From assembly GCA_027257055.1 (NCBI GenBank), contig JAPVLO010000232.1, forward strand, positions 372,001-436,000: a stretch of DNA of 64,000 bases. Direction: 5' to 3'. This DNA comes from Cephalopachus bancanus (lineage: Eukaryota; Chordata; Mammalia; Primates; Tarsiidae). Below are positions 1 through 11,493 of this stretch, piece by piece (positions within the stretch are counted from its first letter, which is position 1; each line of letters starts with the position of its first letter). The notes beneath the pieces were generated by a model. It ran no database searches and had not been told where the DNA came from. It saw only the letters and a list, made by a program, of their open reading frames with translations. The translations under genes were made by a program, and so were the position numbers.

Positions 1-166
1 ATGGTGGTATGAGTGAGTAGTTCCAGCTAGTTGGAAGGCTGAGGCGGAAGGATCGCCAGAGCCCAGCAGGTCGAGGCTGCGGTGGCCAGGAGCGGCCACT
101 GCACTCCAGTCTGGGTGACAGAGTGAGACTCCAACTCAAAAAAAAAAAAAAGAAGAAGAAGAAGAA
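1..166 (+). mobile_element. Alu, right arm, cut by window start
   Basis: Begins inside the right arm and ends GACTCCAACTC plus an A-rich tail with (GAA)n. Confidence 0.85.
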
Positions 167-423
167 ACAAATATTGATGAGATGTAGAGAAGGGGAACTC
201 TTACACATGGTGGGCAGGATTGTAAATTAGTCCAGCCGTGATGGAAAACAGTATGGAGGCATCTCAAGACAGAATTGCTGTGTGACCCAGCAATCCCACA
301 GCTGGGTGTTTATCCAAAGGAAAGGAAGCCGGTATGCCAGAGGCCATCCACACCCCCGTGGTCACTGCAGCATTGTTCATGACAGCCGGCATGTGGGATC
401 AGCCTAGGTGTCTGTCAACGAAC

Positions 424-716
424 GGGTCTCACCAGCATGGTGGCTCACACCTGTCATCCCAGCACTTTGGGAGGTAGAGACAAGAGGATTGCCTGAGCCT
501 AGGGGTTCAAGACCAGTCTGGGCAACATGGCGAGACCTTGTCTCTACAATGAATCAAAAAATTAGCTGGACGTGGTGGCAGATGCCTGTGGTTCCAGCAC
601 TTGGAAGGCTGAGGCGGAAGGATCACCGGAGTCCAGCAGGTCGAGGCTGCGGTGGCCGGGAGCGTGCCACTGCACTCCAGCCTGAGTGTCTGAGTAAGAC
701 TCTGACTCAAAAAAAA
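424..716 (+). mobile_element. Alu dimer inserted in an L1
   Basis: Both arms are present, with the linker ATGAATCAAAAAATTAG. It interrupts the L1 at 163-844. Confidence 0.9.
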
Positions 717-784
717 AAAGTGGATCTCTAGCAGTAGAGAATAGAATAGTGGTTAATAGGGTGGGAGTGGGGAGGGAATGGTGG

Positions 785-807
785 AGGAGGAGGAGGAGGA
801 GGAGAAG
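785..807 (+). repeat. (GGA)n
   Basis: About seven GGA/GAG units inside L1-derived sequence. Confidence 0.8.
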
Positions 808-844
808 AACAGAGGTTGGTTAATAGAGACAAGAGTACAGCTAG

Positions 845-1137
845 ACCGGGTGCTGTGGCTCAGGCCTGTTAATTCCAGCTCCGTGGGAGGCTGAAGTGGG
901 AGAATCACTTGAGTCCCTGAGTTCGAGGCCAGCCTGGGCAACATGGTGAGACATTGTCTCTATAAAAAAAATAAAAATAAAAATAACCGGATGTGATGGT
1001 GCACACCTGTAGTCCCAGCTACTTGGGAGGCTGAGGCAGAAGGATTGCCTGAGCCCAGCAGGTGAGGCCATGGTAGTCAGGATCATGCCACTGCACTCCA
1101 GACTGGGCAACAGAGTGAGACCCTGACCAAAAAGAAA
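845..1137 (+). mobile_element. Alu dimer
   Basis: Older type with GAGACCCTGAC at the end rather than the GAGACTCCAACTC of the young copies. Confidence 0.9.
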
Positions 1138-2033
1138 AGAAATGTATATTATGTGTCAACTGGGAATAATAAAAGAGCAAGAAGGAAAAAAAGAGATATT
1201 TATAAGGAAAAATGGAAAACGAAAGGGGAAGCAGGTGGACAGGTGACCTCCTGCCCGGCATCTAGCCAGGCCACAGCCCTCCCCTGCCACTGGAGTGGCG
1301 TGAGTGAGGTGGAGAAGGTGTGGCCGTCTGGCGTGTGTCATTTACCTTCCTGGAGGCCTGGGCAGTTTCTCCACGTCTCCAAGGACTGGCCTCCCTTGTG
1401 GCCTCCTCCTTTTCCAGCTCTGTGGAGCCTCTTCTCGTGGGAAAGCCCCAGGTTCTGTGACCCTCGCTTGCCAGGTTTCCATGGGGTGCTTTCCCATCCT
1501 TCTGGGAGGAGGACACCTCTCTGGCTGTTCCAGGCCCTCCTGCTCTTGTTGGTGACCTGATGGCAGCAGCGGGGCTGGTGTCCTGTCCTGGAGATGACTC
1601 GGGCACAATCTTCACTAAATCTCATTTTTCAGAGAGCCAGGTTGAGGCAGAGAAGGGGGAGAGGAGGGGCGTGGGGTCTTGTTAGAGCAGTTCTTTCTGA
1701 TGCTGTGAACCGCACAGCGAATTTGCAGCTCCGACAGCTGGAAGGCTTGGGTCCTCAGCTTTTGCCGGCCGGTTCCTTCCCTTCAATTGGATATCAGCTG
1801 AAGATCACTTTCTCAGAGAGGCCGTCACATGGCAGCCCCAGATCTGAGAGGGCTTGCACGTAATGTTTCCTTGCTCCCAAGAAGTTACCCAGAGGCCCAG
1901 CAGGGAGAGACATGGGTTCATTAAAACTTATGGGAGGCAACAATGGGGGCCGGTAAGAATCAGCACCTCGGGACAGTCCAGCAAGCAGTTTCATAATCGA
2001 GGCAATCAAGCTAATCATTCAAATTCCTATATG
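1138..2033. other. Unique-looking intergenic stretch
   Basis: No repeat or gene recognised. GC rises moderately at 1240-1600. Confidence 0.4.
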
Positions 2034-2460
2034 GGCCGGGCATGGGGACTCACGTCTGTCATCCCAGCACTTTAGGAGGCTGAGGCAGGCGGATTGTCTG
2101 AGCCAAGTTTAAGACCAGCCTGGACCACAGAGTGAGACCTCATCTCTATTAAAAAAAAAAAAAAAAAAGGCTGGGTGCAGTGGCTCACGCTTGTAATCCC
2201 AGCACTTTGGGAGGCCAAGGTTAAAGAATTGCCTGAGCCCGAGGGTTCGAGACCAGCCTGGGCAACTTGGCGAGACCTCATCTCTACAATAAATCACAAA
2301 AAATTAGCCAGACGTGGTGGCATGTGCCTGTAGTTCCATACTTGGAAGGCTGAGGCAGAAGGACCACCTAAGCCCAGCAGGTTGAGGATGCGGTGGCCAT
2401 GAGCTTGCCACTGCACTCCAGCCTGGGCGACAGAGTGAGATTCCGACTCAAAAAAAAAAA
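2034..2460 (+). mobile_element. Alu left monomer (2034-2168) followed by full Alu (2169-2460)
   Basis: The full copy sits in the A-run that ends the monomer. The second has the lineage-type end GAGATTCCGACTC. Confidence 0.9.
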
Positions 2461-2897
2461 TCAATGTAATTGTCACACTGGATAGGAGTTTTCATGTTTT
2501 TGTTTTCTAGTTTTTTTTTGTTGGTTTTTTTTTTTGAGTGGTCTACATTGTTCTCAGCTTTGCTCGGACACCTGCATCCCATGACTCATTCCTGGGAATA
2601 TGCACACCCTTCAGGGACCAGTCCTGGCCAGAGGCCACTCCTGGAAGAAGCTGGGTGCAGGGGAGACAGTCCATGTCCGGATAAAATTCTATGGAGGCCT
2701 TCCCAGACAGCCCAACACTGCCCCTTCACAGCATGACCCATGCTCCACCTTCCAGCAAGGGATCCTACAGGGGGTTTCTGGGAAGACATCTTTTCTGAAA
2801 AGGAGACACGTGGCATGAAAGTGTTGCTCTTTCCTTCCAGGGATGGTCATCCTGAGTGTGCTGTGGGGCACTGGTGTCATACTCTTTGCTTTTGTCT
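2461..2897. other. Unique-looking intergenic stretch
   Basis: Apart from T-rich sequence at 2490-2535 I see nothing recognisable. Confidence 0.4.
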
Positions 2898-3183
2898 TTT
2901 TTTAATTGGAGTCTCACTCTGTTGCCCAGGCTGGAGTGCAGTGGCATGCTCCCGGCCACCACAGCCTCCACCTGCTGGGCTCAGGTGATCCTTCTACCTC
3001 ATTCTTCCAGTTAGCTGGAACTACAGGTGCATGCTACCATGCCCGGCTAATTTTTTGATTTATTGTAGAAATGAGGGTTCATCAACTTGCCCAGGCAGGT
3101 CTCGAATCCCTGAACTCAGATAATCCTCTTGCCTCTGCCCTCCAAAGTACTATGATTACAGGCATGAGCCACCATGCCCGGCA
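2898..3183 (-). mobile_element. Alu dimer
   Basis: Starts with a short T run and AATTGGAGTCTCACTC; ends GAGCCACCATGCCCGGC. Confidence 0.9.
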
Positions 3184-3203
3184 TATTTAAAAAGCAGAAT
3201 CTG

Positions 3204-3404
3204 GTCAGGTGTGGTAGCATGTGCCTGCAGTCCTAGCTGCTTGGAGGCTAAGGTGGGAGGATTGCTTGAGCCCAGGAGGTCAAGGCTGCAGTGAGCTGTG
3301 ATTGTGCCAGCGCACTCCAGCGCCTGGATGGTAGAGCAAGATTGTGTCGAAAGAAAGAAAGAAGGAAGGAAGGAAGGAAGGAAGGAAGGAAGGAGGGAAA
3401 GATA
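3204..3404 (+). mobile_element. Free 7SL-type monomer (FRAM-like) with GGAA tail
   Basis: Starts GGTCAGGTGTGGTAGCATG like 7SL RNA rather than like an Alu left arm. It is flanked by AAAAAGCAGAATCTG on both sides, so it inserted as a monomer. The tail has expanded into (GGAA)n at about 3353-3400. Confidence 0.75.
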
Positions 3405-3852
3405 AAAAAGCAGAATCTGATATGCAAGAAATGTGAAATGCCGATCTCTAGATAAATAGGAAACCAGCCCTCCATTCTGGAAATCTGGTACCTGCATAAT
3501 TTCAACAGAAAATTTTTAGAGAGGCAGAAATTATGTGGCCTCCAATCTGAGCCTTAGGAATTTCTAGTTTCAATCAAACAAGAAAGTAAGGATCAAAGAG
3601 AACATGCCTGGTTAAGGCTTTGATTCTCAGAGTCTGGTGTGAATCAGAATCACCTGGAAACTTGTTAAAAAAATTCAGACGGCTGGCTCCACCCCATGGA
3701 CTCTGATTTGATGGGTTTAAAGCAGACCCGGGCAGCTGTGTTTTTAACAAGCTACTCAAGTGATTTTGACGCCCACATGCTTTGAGGACAACCAGGGCTG
3801 GCTGAAGGAGGAACTGGAATTAGGGAGGCCGGGGAGGGAAGGATTCAGCTAT
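3405..3852. other. Intergenic stretch, possible old DNA element
   Basis: 3600-3770, with CTCAGAGTCTGGTGTGAATC and CAGAATCACCTGGAAACTTG, resembles MER5-type hAT remnants. Low certainty. Confidence 0.35.
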
Positions 3853-3985
3853 TGGAAATCTCAGTTCAGCTACTTGGGAGGCTGAGGCAGGAGGATAGCC
3901 TGAGCCCTAGTGTTCGAGACCAGCCTAGGCAACACTAAGACACCCTCCCTCCAGTCCCCTATCTCTAAAATCCTTTAAAAAGTAC
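3853..3985 (+). mobile_element. 7SL/Alu-derived monomer, degraded
   Basis: Contains CTACTTGGGAGGCTGAGGCAG and GAGACCAGCCTAGGCAACA, then degenerates. Confidence 0.6.
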
Positions 3986-4565
3986 TAGGGCTGTGAGGGC
4001 ACTTGGGAGGACGATGCCACCTCTCTGTTAGGAACAGTGGGTTGTGGAGCTGTGGGACCAGGCCATGCAGAAACGACCAGCAGTCACCTCAGGCCAAGAC
4101 CCACCCCTCTGAGAGACAGCTGGATGCTGGCTTTCTACCCATTACTGTGACCTTTTGTTTCTGCTCTTTGGTCATTTTGGGGGAGGACACAGATACAGCC
4201 TGAGTTGCTGAAAATTCTGCTGGTGGCAGGGAGTGTGTTCAGGTCTGGTGATCCCCCCTACCATGGTGTCTAGAAATAGAAGCAAATCAAGAGAGGCTGG
4301 TTGGGTAGGATGGGCCCTCCCCAGGGATGAGGGAGTCTGAGGCAGCCCAGGAGCCCCAGCCTTCCTTTCATCGCTCTCCTGACAGCTCCCACCATGTCAA
4401 GTAGCCACCACTGGACCCCAAACAAAGCCAGGCTTCTCTGGGGCAGCCCGGCAGGCTACAAGATTCAGCCCCACTGCCATGCTGGGGCAGCCGGGCCCCT
4501 GTGGGCCTGGCTAACTTGCCCTAGCCATCAGGAAGGCTCTGTTTTATTTATCCTTTTTTAGTATT
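3986..4565. other. Unique-looking intergenic stretch
   Basis: No feature recognised. Confidence 0.4.
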
Positions 4566-4736
4566 ATTATTATTTGAGTTGGAGGTCTCACTCTGTCACC
4601 CAGGCTGGAGCACACTGGCCTGATCACTGCGCACCACAGCCTCAAGCTGCTGGGCTCAGGCAATCCTTGCACCTCAGCCTCCTAGTAGCTGGGATTACAG
4701 GTGTGCATCACCATGCCCAGATAATTTTAAAATTTA

Positions 4737-4776
<40 letters not shown>

Positions 4777-4918
4777 TTTTGTTTTGTTTTTGTTTTCCTG
4801 TAGAGTCGAGGTCTCACTATGTTGCCCAGGCTGGTCTCGAACTCTTCGGCTCAAGCAATCCTCCCATCTCGGCCTCCCAAAATTGCTGGGATTACAGGTG
4901 TGAGCGCCGTACCTGGCC
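4566..4918 (-). mobile_element. Alu dimer with (TA)n and T-run expansion in the linker
   Basis: The A-linker between arms has grown into (TA)n followed by a T run with GTTTT units, at about 4736-4798. Confidence 0.88.
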
Positions 4919-5136
4919 AGCTCTATTATAGATCGTGAGAGTGTGGTCCCACAGAACAACTGAAGCCAGTGCGTAAGACAGAGGGCCTTGTGTTTCCTGT
5001 GCCCACCCTGCACCTCACTCACCCTGCTTCCCACACCCCCTGCCGCCTGCTGTCCAGAACACAGGAGCTGCCTCTGAGTCTCCGCACCATGGGACACCAA
5101 GGCCAAAGGGAAGACGTGATCACAGTGAAAGCACCC

Positions 5137-5427
5137 AAGAGGGGTGGAACAGTGACTCACACCTGTCAACCCAGCACTTTGGGAGGCTGAGACTGAAGGA
5201 TCGCTTGAGCCCAGGACTTTGAGACCAGCCTGGGCAACATAGTGAGACCTCATCGCTACAAAGATAAAAAAATAAACCAGGCATGTCATTCTAGCTACTC
5301 GAGAGGCTGAGGGGGAAGGATCGCCTGAGCCCAGCAGGTCGAGGCTGCAGTAGCCATGATTGTGCCACTGTGCTGTCCAGCCTAGGTGACAGAGTGAGAA
5401 CCTGAATTAAAAAAAAAATTAAAAATT
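5137..5427 (+). mobile_element. Alu dimer
   Basis: Ends GAGAACCTGAATT and an A-rich tail; older type. Confidence 0.88.
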
Positions 5428-5536
5428 GCCCAAGAAGAAAGGCCAGGGCAAGGGCTGGCATGTGTTTAAGTGGATGTACGTTAGGATACAGCCCTTGGAA
5501 GGTGTGTATGCACTTTATTCTGGAATTTTTCTTAAA

Positions 5537-5824
5537 TTTTATTTTACAGACAGGGTCTTGCTCTGTCACCCAGGTTGGAGTGCAGTGGTGTGATCATAGC
5601 TCACCGCAGCCTTGAATTCCTGTGCTCAGGGAATCCTCCCACCTCAGCCTCCTGAGTAACTGGGACTACAGGCAAACACCACACATCTGGCTAATTCTTT
5701 TTATTATTTATTTGTTTGTTTATTTGCAGAGACGAGGTCTTGCTCTGTTCCCTAGCCTGGCCTCAAGTGAGCCTCCCTCCTCGGCCTCCAAAAATGACGA
5801 CAGGTATGAGCCACCACACCCAAG
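5537..5824 (-). mobile_element. Alu dimer, diverged
   Basis: Starts ACAGACAGGGTCTTGCTCTG; the left arm is shortened near CCTCAAGTGAGCC. Confidence 0.85.
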
Positions 5825-5984
5825 CAGGAATACATTTTTACTGAACATCTATCATGCTCGTAGTGCCATGCCAGGTACCATGACAAACACCCACGGTCCC
5901 GGCTCCCGAAAAACCGAAATCCAGTGGGATAACTGCTGGTTCACCCACTGAGCCTTCTCAGGTGCCGGGCTCTGTCCTCCAGCC

Positions 5985-6240
5985 TCCCAACGCCTGGCTC
6001 ATGCAATCTTCACAACTGTCTCATGAAGAGGTTACGAGCAGAGCAGTGGCAATTATCATTCCCATTCTAAGGATGCAGACGCTGAGGCTGAGAGAGGCCA
6101 AATCACTTGCCTTAGTCACAGTTCCTGGGGGACAGCTCAAGGCGGCATCTGAAGCAGATGCCAGCCCTGAGCTGACTGGTCACCTGTCGTCACCTTGTCC
6201 TCGGTGTGACTGGCACACAAACTGTGTTTGGGAAAATGCC
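5985..6240 (-). mobile_element. MIR SINE
   Basis: AGACGCTGAGGCTGAGAGAGG then AATCACTTGCCTTAGTCACAG is the MIR core region in antisense. Boundaries approximate. Confidence 0.6.
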
Positions 6241-6295
6241 TCCTAAGCCTCCTTCCTCTCTGGGAGTTCATCACTACCGAGCAAAGAGACTGTTA

Positions 6296-6775
6296 TTGTT
6301 TTGTTTTGTCTTGTTTTGAGTCAGAGTCTCACTCTGTCAGCCAGGCTGGAGTACAGTGGCACACTCACGGCCACCACAGCCTCAACCTTCCCGGGTCAGG
6401 CGATCCTTCCACCTCAGGTTTCCAAGTAGCTGGAACTACAGGCATGCTCCACCATGCCCGGCTGTTGTTTTGTTTTTCTTTTTTGAGTTGGAGTCTCACT
6501 CTGTCGCCCAGACTGGAGTGCAGTGGCTGCTCCCGGCCACCGCAGCCTCGACCTGCTGGACTCCGGCGATCCTTCCGCCTCAGCCTTCCCAGTAGCCGAA
6601 ACTACAGGCGCGCGCTACCACGTCTGGCTAATTTTTGATTTATTGTAGAGATGAGGTCTTGCCAAGTTGCCCAGGCGGGTCTCGAACCCGCGGGCTCAGG
6701 CAATCCACTCACCTTGGCCTCCCAAAGTGCTGGGATTACAGGCTATGTTAAGCCTGTAATCCACCGAGCCCAGCC
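6296..6775 (-). mobile_element. Alu right arm (6296-6466) followed by full Alu (6474-6775)
   Basis: The full copy sits in the linker of the older one. It carries a 12 bp inverted duplication near its 5' end (6733-6762). Confidence 0.88.
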
Positions 6776-6776
6776 T

Positions 6777-6912
6777 GTTTTTTTTTTTTAATTGTGGAGA
6801 AAAGTTTTTGCTAAGTTGCCCAGGCTGGTCTCGAACCCTTGGGCTCAGACAATCCTCTCACCTCAGCCTCCCAAAGTGCTGGGATTACAGGCATTAATTA
6901 CTGTGCCCAGCT
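6777..6912 (-). mobile_element. Alu left monomer
   Basis: Only the left-arm sequence is present, from TGTGGAGAAAAGTTTTTGC to GTGCCCAGCTA. It may be the left arm belonging to the right arm at 6296-6466. Confidence 0.8.
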
Positions 6913-6919
6913 AAAGACT

Positions 6920-7220
6920 ATTTTTGTTTTTGTCTTTTTGAGTCGAAGTCTCACTCTGCCGCCCAGGCTGGAGTGCAGTGGCACACTCAGGACCATCACA
7001 GCCTCAACCTGCTGGGCTCAGGCGATCCTTCCACCTCAGCCTTCCAGGTAGCTGGAATCACAGGTGCGCACCACCACGCCCTGCTAATTTTTTGAGTTAT
7101 TGTAGAGACAAAGTCTCGCCAAGTTCCCCAGGCTGGTCTTGAACTCCTGGGCTCAGGAAATCCTCTGGCCTCCACCTCCCAAATTGCTGGGATGACAGGC
7201 GTGAGCTACCGCGTCCGGCC
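6920..7220 (-). mobile_element. Alu dimer
   Basis: Starts TTTTTGAGTCGAAGTCTCAC and ends GAGCTACCGCGTCCGGCC. Confidence 0.9.
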
Positions 7221-7249
7221 TAAAAACTGTTTTTATACAAACAGAGAAC

Positions 7250-7552
7250 CTGGCTGGGCACGGCAGCTCAGGTCTATAATCCCAGCACTTTGGACGGCCA
7301 AGGCAGGAGGATTGCTTGAGCCCAGGAGTTCTAGACTAGCCTGGGCAACACAGCAAGGTCTCATCTCTACAAAAATAAAAAAAAATTAGCCGGGTGTGGT
7401 GGTGTGCGCCTGTAGTCCCATCTACTCAGGAGGCTGTGGCTGGAGAATTGCTCGAGCCCAGGGGGTTGAGGCTGCGATAGCCATGATTGTGCCACTGCAC
7501 TCCAGCTTGAACAACAGAGTCTCCAACTCTAATAATAATAATAATAATAATT
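7250..7552 (+). mobile_element. Alu dimer with (AAT)n tail
   Basis: Ends GTCTCCAACTC and then (AAT)n at about 7531-7551. Confidence 0.9.
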
Positions 7553-8014
7553 TTATAACTTGGCTAAAGAAGGAATGTCCCATCAGTATGTCACATGGGA
7601 GCGTCCACCTACAAGCTGGAGAAATGGGAGCTGAAGGTGAAACGAGCCAGGTTTCCTGTGGCAGGTCCGGAGAGGCGCCCCGCACACCTGCAGGTAGCAG
7701 AGAGATCTGCAGAGGGCCAAGGAGCCCTGAACCCAGGCCCCCTGGCCCTGCAAGTTGTGTTCTCTGCCACCCAGTCTCTGGCACACCCTAAGGAACTTCC
7801 AACTTGATCTTCCGTGGGGCTTTCTGAGAATGTGCATTTGGAGAGCCGGTTGATTCGTTTCCAGGGAACTTGATTTCTATCAGCTGATTTCCCTGAAGCT
7901 ACTCAACCGCAGATGCTCCGACAATACGGGGGACCCCTCCCAAAAAAACGGAATCATCTTTTGGAGGACGGGCCTTTGTAGTCCAGTCTAGGTAAGGGTT
8001 CTAGCAATCCATCA
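7553..8014. other. Unique-looking intergenic stretch before mariner copy 1
   Basis: Its last 100 bases (GGACCCCTCCC to GGGCCTTTGTAG) align loosely with sequence beside mariner copy 2, so the element may begin here. Confidence 0.4.
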
Positions 8015-8520
8015 GCATCTGTTGTTGTGGGAGGCTGTGTTCAGCCTCAGTGGATCTTTTTTTTTTTGAGATTCTTTCAACACATTTGCCCATTTCATGA
8101 TGGGTGATTGACGAGCGCACCTGCCCACACCTTGCTGAGCGTTCAGTCGTTGTTGATCCAAAACGGTGTGACCCCCAGGTCCCACCCTCCTTATTCACTG
8201 GATCTCACCCAGAGTGACTTTTTGCTGCTGTACTTCCCTGGATGAAAAACATCCTCAGAGGGGAAGGTTTTGCCGATGTGGAAGAGGCGAAATGAAAAAT
8301 GGCAGAAGCCTTAAAAGGCATCAAAATGGACGAGTTCAAACCTGTTTTGCGCAGTGGGACACGCGTCTCGAGAGGTGTATTGCATCGCATGGAGACTCCT
8401 TTGGAGGTGATTGAAGTTTAAACATGTAGGAACAAATACACAATTTTTTATAAATAAATTCCGGGTGCTTTGGGGTTCCCTCATATCATGCTTTGGGATC
8501 TGTGTGGTCCAGGCCTTGGA
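8015..8520 (+). mobile_element. Mariner-family DNA transposon fossil, copy 1
   Basis: The plus strand carries a broken transposase C-terminal region. Segments read GFADVEEAK, then FAQWDTRLERCIASHGDSF and GGD, in different frames separated by indels. This matches mariner transposases, whose C-termini read like FEQWKKR-CIAS-GDYFEGD. The 3' flank resembles the second copy at 52 kb. Not coding-competent. Confidence 0.75.
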
Positions 8521-8655
8521 CCAATGTGACCCCCACATACTGCTGCGTCTCCCTTTGAGACCTAAGCTACAACAACAGCTGTTGCTGCTCTAAGCGCTTG
8601 TGAGGCGGGTGTGAAATCGTGGTCAGATATTCGTAACATGAAATCTGCCAGTATG

Positions 8656-8964
8656 GCCGGGCTCGGTGGCTCAGCCTGTAATCCCGCACTTTGGGAAACT
8701 GAGGTGAATGAATTGTCTGAGCCTGCGGGTTCGAGACCCACCTGGGCAACTTGGCGAGACCTCATCTCTACAATAAATCAAAAAAAATTAGCTGGATTTG
8801 GTAGCACATGCCTGTAATTCCGGCTACTCGGAAGGCTGAGGCGGAAGGATCGCCGGAGCCCAGCAGGTCGAGGCTGCGGTGGCGAGGGGTGGCCACTGCA
8901 CTCCAGTCTGGGCGACAGAGTGAGACTCCAACTCAAAAACAAACAAACAAACAAACAAACAAAA
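8656..8964 (+). mobile_element. Alu dimer, young type, with (AAAC)n tail
   Basis: Flanked by ATCTGCCAGT on both sides. Tail is (AAAC)n at about 8935-8962. Confidence 0.92.
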
Positions 8965-8969
8965 GATAT

Positions 8970-9293
8970 CTGCCAGTTTAACAGTTTCTGAATGTGCGAT
9001 CCAGTGGCCTTAAGCACACGCACAAGGTGTGGCCATCACCACTGTCCGTGACCAGACTTCTGTCATTGTCCCAAACAGAAACTCTGTACCTGTTAAACAT
9101 TGTCTCCTCATTCCCACCCCCAGACCCTGGTCACCTCTGTCCTACATCCTGTCTCTATGAATTAACCCATTCTAGGGACCTCATATAAGTGGAATCAGGC
9201 AACATTTGTAGCTTGTCTGGATGATTTCATGTACCACACTGTTTTCAAGCTTCTTACATGTTATAGCATGTATCAAAATTTCATTCCTTTTTT
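8970..9293 (-). mobile_element. L1M-type fragment
   Basis: Antisense L1 3'-region sequence. GCCATCACCACTGTCCGTGA, CTCATATAAGTGGAATCAGG and ATGTTATAGCATGTATCAAA match the usual old L1 pattern. Confidence 0.7.
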
Positions 9294-9745
9294 GCCAGAC
9301 ACAGTGGCTCACACCTGTCATCCCAGCACTTTGGGAGACCAAGGAGAGAGGATTGCCGGAGCTCAGGAGTTTGAGACCAGCTGGGCAACCTAGCAAGACC
9401 TTGTCTCTACAAAAAATTAAAAAGCTAGCCAGGCGTGGTGGCATGCGCCTGTAGTCTCAGCTATTTAGGAGGCTGAGGCAGGAGGATCACTTGAGCCTGG
9501 GTGTTTTAGGCTGTGGTGAGCTATGATTGTGACACTGCACTCCAGCCTGGGCAATAGAATGAGACTCCAACTCAGAAAATAATGGTCGAGCACGGTGGCT
9601 CACCAGCACTTTGGGAGGCAGAGGCAAAGATTGCCTGAGTCCGGGAATTCAAGACCAGCCCGGGCAATTTGGCAAGACCTCGTCTTTAAAATTAAAAAAA
9701 AAGAAAGAAAGATGACACTGTGCTTTCCAGCCTGGGTGACGGGGA
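9294..9745 (+). mobile_element. Full Alu (9294-9578) and partial Alu (9582-9745)
   Basis: The second copy has a left arm and a rudimentary right end, CACTGTGCTTTCCAGCCTGG. Confidence 0.85.
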
Positions 9746-9920
9746 TAATGGCAGCAATGCTGGCAGGAAGCAGCAGGTGGCTCTGGCCGCACTGAGCTTG
9801 AGATGGCAACAGGACATCGGATGGACGCTCCGGAGGCCGTCAGAAGTGCAGGCGTGGAGCCGAGCGCTGTGTCTGAGCCAAAGAGAGACACATGAGAAGA
9901 CACTTTCCAATAAAGACGAT

Positions 9921-10521
9921 AGGCCAGGCGCAGCAGCTTAAGCCTGTTACCCCAGCACTTTGGGAGGCTGAGGCGAGAGGATCGCTTGAGCCCAAGAGGT
10001 CAAGACCAGCCTGGGCAACATAGCGGGCCCTCATTTCTACAATAAATTGAAAAATTAGCCGAGTGTAGTGGTGCGTGCCTGTAGTCCCAGCTACTTGGGA
10101 GGCTGAGATGGGAGGATTGCTTGAGCCCGGGAGGTCAAGGCTGTGGTAAGGCGTGATCGTGCCACTGCACTCCAGTCTCGGTGACAGAGGGAGACCTTGA
10201 CTTAAAAAAAGAGAATCAGCCGGGCTCGGTGGCTCAGCCTGTTACCCCAGCACTTTGGGAGACTGAGGTGAGAGGATTGCCTGAGCCTGCAGGTTCGAGA
10301 CCCGCCTGGGCTGCTTGGCGAGACCTCATCTCTACAATAAATAAATAAAAAAAATCAGCCAGGCGTGGTAGCGCACGCCTGTAGTTCCGGCTACTCGGAA
10401 GGCGGAGGCGGAAGGATCGCCGGAGCCCAGCAGGTCGAGGCTGCGGTGGCCGGGAGCGGCCTCTACACTCCAGTCTGGGCGACAGAGTGAGACTCCAGCT
10501 CAAAAAAAAATAAAAAAAAAG
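9921..10521 (+). mobile_element. Two Alu dimers (9921-10213, 10217-10521)
   Basis: The first is the older type. The second has the young consensus with GGCTCAGCCTG and GAGACTCCAGCTC. Confidence 0.9.
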
Positions 10522-10734
10522 AGAAATCTTCCTATAAAGAAAACAAAGAACAGCTTGTGGGAGGGTGACACCCCAAGTCCCCCCTCACAAGCCCTCGCGC
10601 TCTGTTGGAAGGCCCCAGCCTTCAGCTAGACAGAGGCCGATACTCTCCTTCTGCCTCCAGGTGGAGGCCTGAGCCTCTCCCAGTTCGACTTAGGATGCAA
10701 CATTTTCCTTTTATTTCTTTTTTTATTTTGTATA

Positions 10735-11143
10735 TATTTATTTATTTTTAAAATTTGAGGTGAGGTCTCACTATATTGCTCAGGCTGGCCTCAAACTCCT
10801 GGGCTCAAAGCAATCCTCCCGCCTTGGCTTCCCAAAGTGCTGGGATTACAAGCTGAGCCACTGAGCCTGGCTGACTAATTTTTTTATTGTAGAGATGAGG
10901 TCTTGCCATGTTACACAGGCTGGTCTCGAACCCCTGGGCTCAGGCAATCCTCTCACCTCCACTTTCCACAGTGACGGGATTATAGGCGTGAGCCACCACA
11001 CCCAGTGCTATTTTTATTTTTAAATAGAGATGAAGTCTCACCACGTTACCCAGGCTGGTCTCAAACCTCTGGGCTCAGACAGTCCTCCTGCTTTGGCCTC
11101 CCAAAGTGCTGGGATGACAGGTGTGAGCCACCGCACCTGGCCC
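10735..11143 (-). mobile_element. Three antisense Alu left monomers in tandem
   Basis: Units at about 10735-10873, 10874-11008 and 11009-11143, each with the left-arm core and no right arm. They differ from each other at many positions, so they are not a recent duplication. Confidence 0.85.
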
Positions 11144-11254
11144 AGACCCTTCACTGTGATGCCACATGTGCTCAGAGGCTTTCCAAGTTTTCACTGTGAC
11201 CCAGCTTCTTCTGGAAGCTCTACACCCGTATACGGCACTGCTTGCTTGCTTTTT

Positions 11255-11400
11255 TAGTTTTTAATTTTTATTATGGAAAAATTCAAAGATATGCAGGTGT
11301 AAAGAGAACAGAATGATGAACCCCTTGGCCTTGAGTTTTGTCATAATGTCTTGCCGTGAATTTCTAATGAGTGGCTCAAAATTAACTATGGTCTAATCAA
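11255..11400. repeat. Probable old interspersed repeat, class unresolved
   Basis: ATTATGGAAAAATTCAAAGATATGCAG followed at a distance by GAATGATGAACCCC recalls a common old LINE or DNA-element segment, but I cannot name it. The two quoted strings are separated by other bases in the sequence. Confidence 0.35.
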
Positions 11401-11493
11401 AACCCATGATTCCCCCAGCCATTCCTCACGCCCCGCCTCACCTCTGTGAACTCGGGCAGAAACCCCCAGGCATCCCTTGGCGGCACCATGTGG

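Larger units (their letters stand above)
163..844 (+). mobile_element. Old L1 ORF2/3' fragment, interrupted by an Alu
   Basis: 163-423 contains the well-known L1 stretch with GGAAAACAGTATGGAGGCAT and CCCAGCAATCCCAC. 717-844 continues the same element with GAATAGTGGTTAATAGGGTG. An Alu occupies 424-716. Confidence 0.75.

Noticed and set aside
4708..5289. 193-codon minus-strand frame
   Set aside because: Built from Alu pieces on both ends plus a (TA)n stretch read as alternating Tyr-Ile; not a gene.
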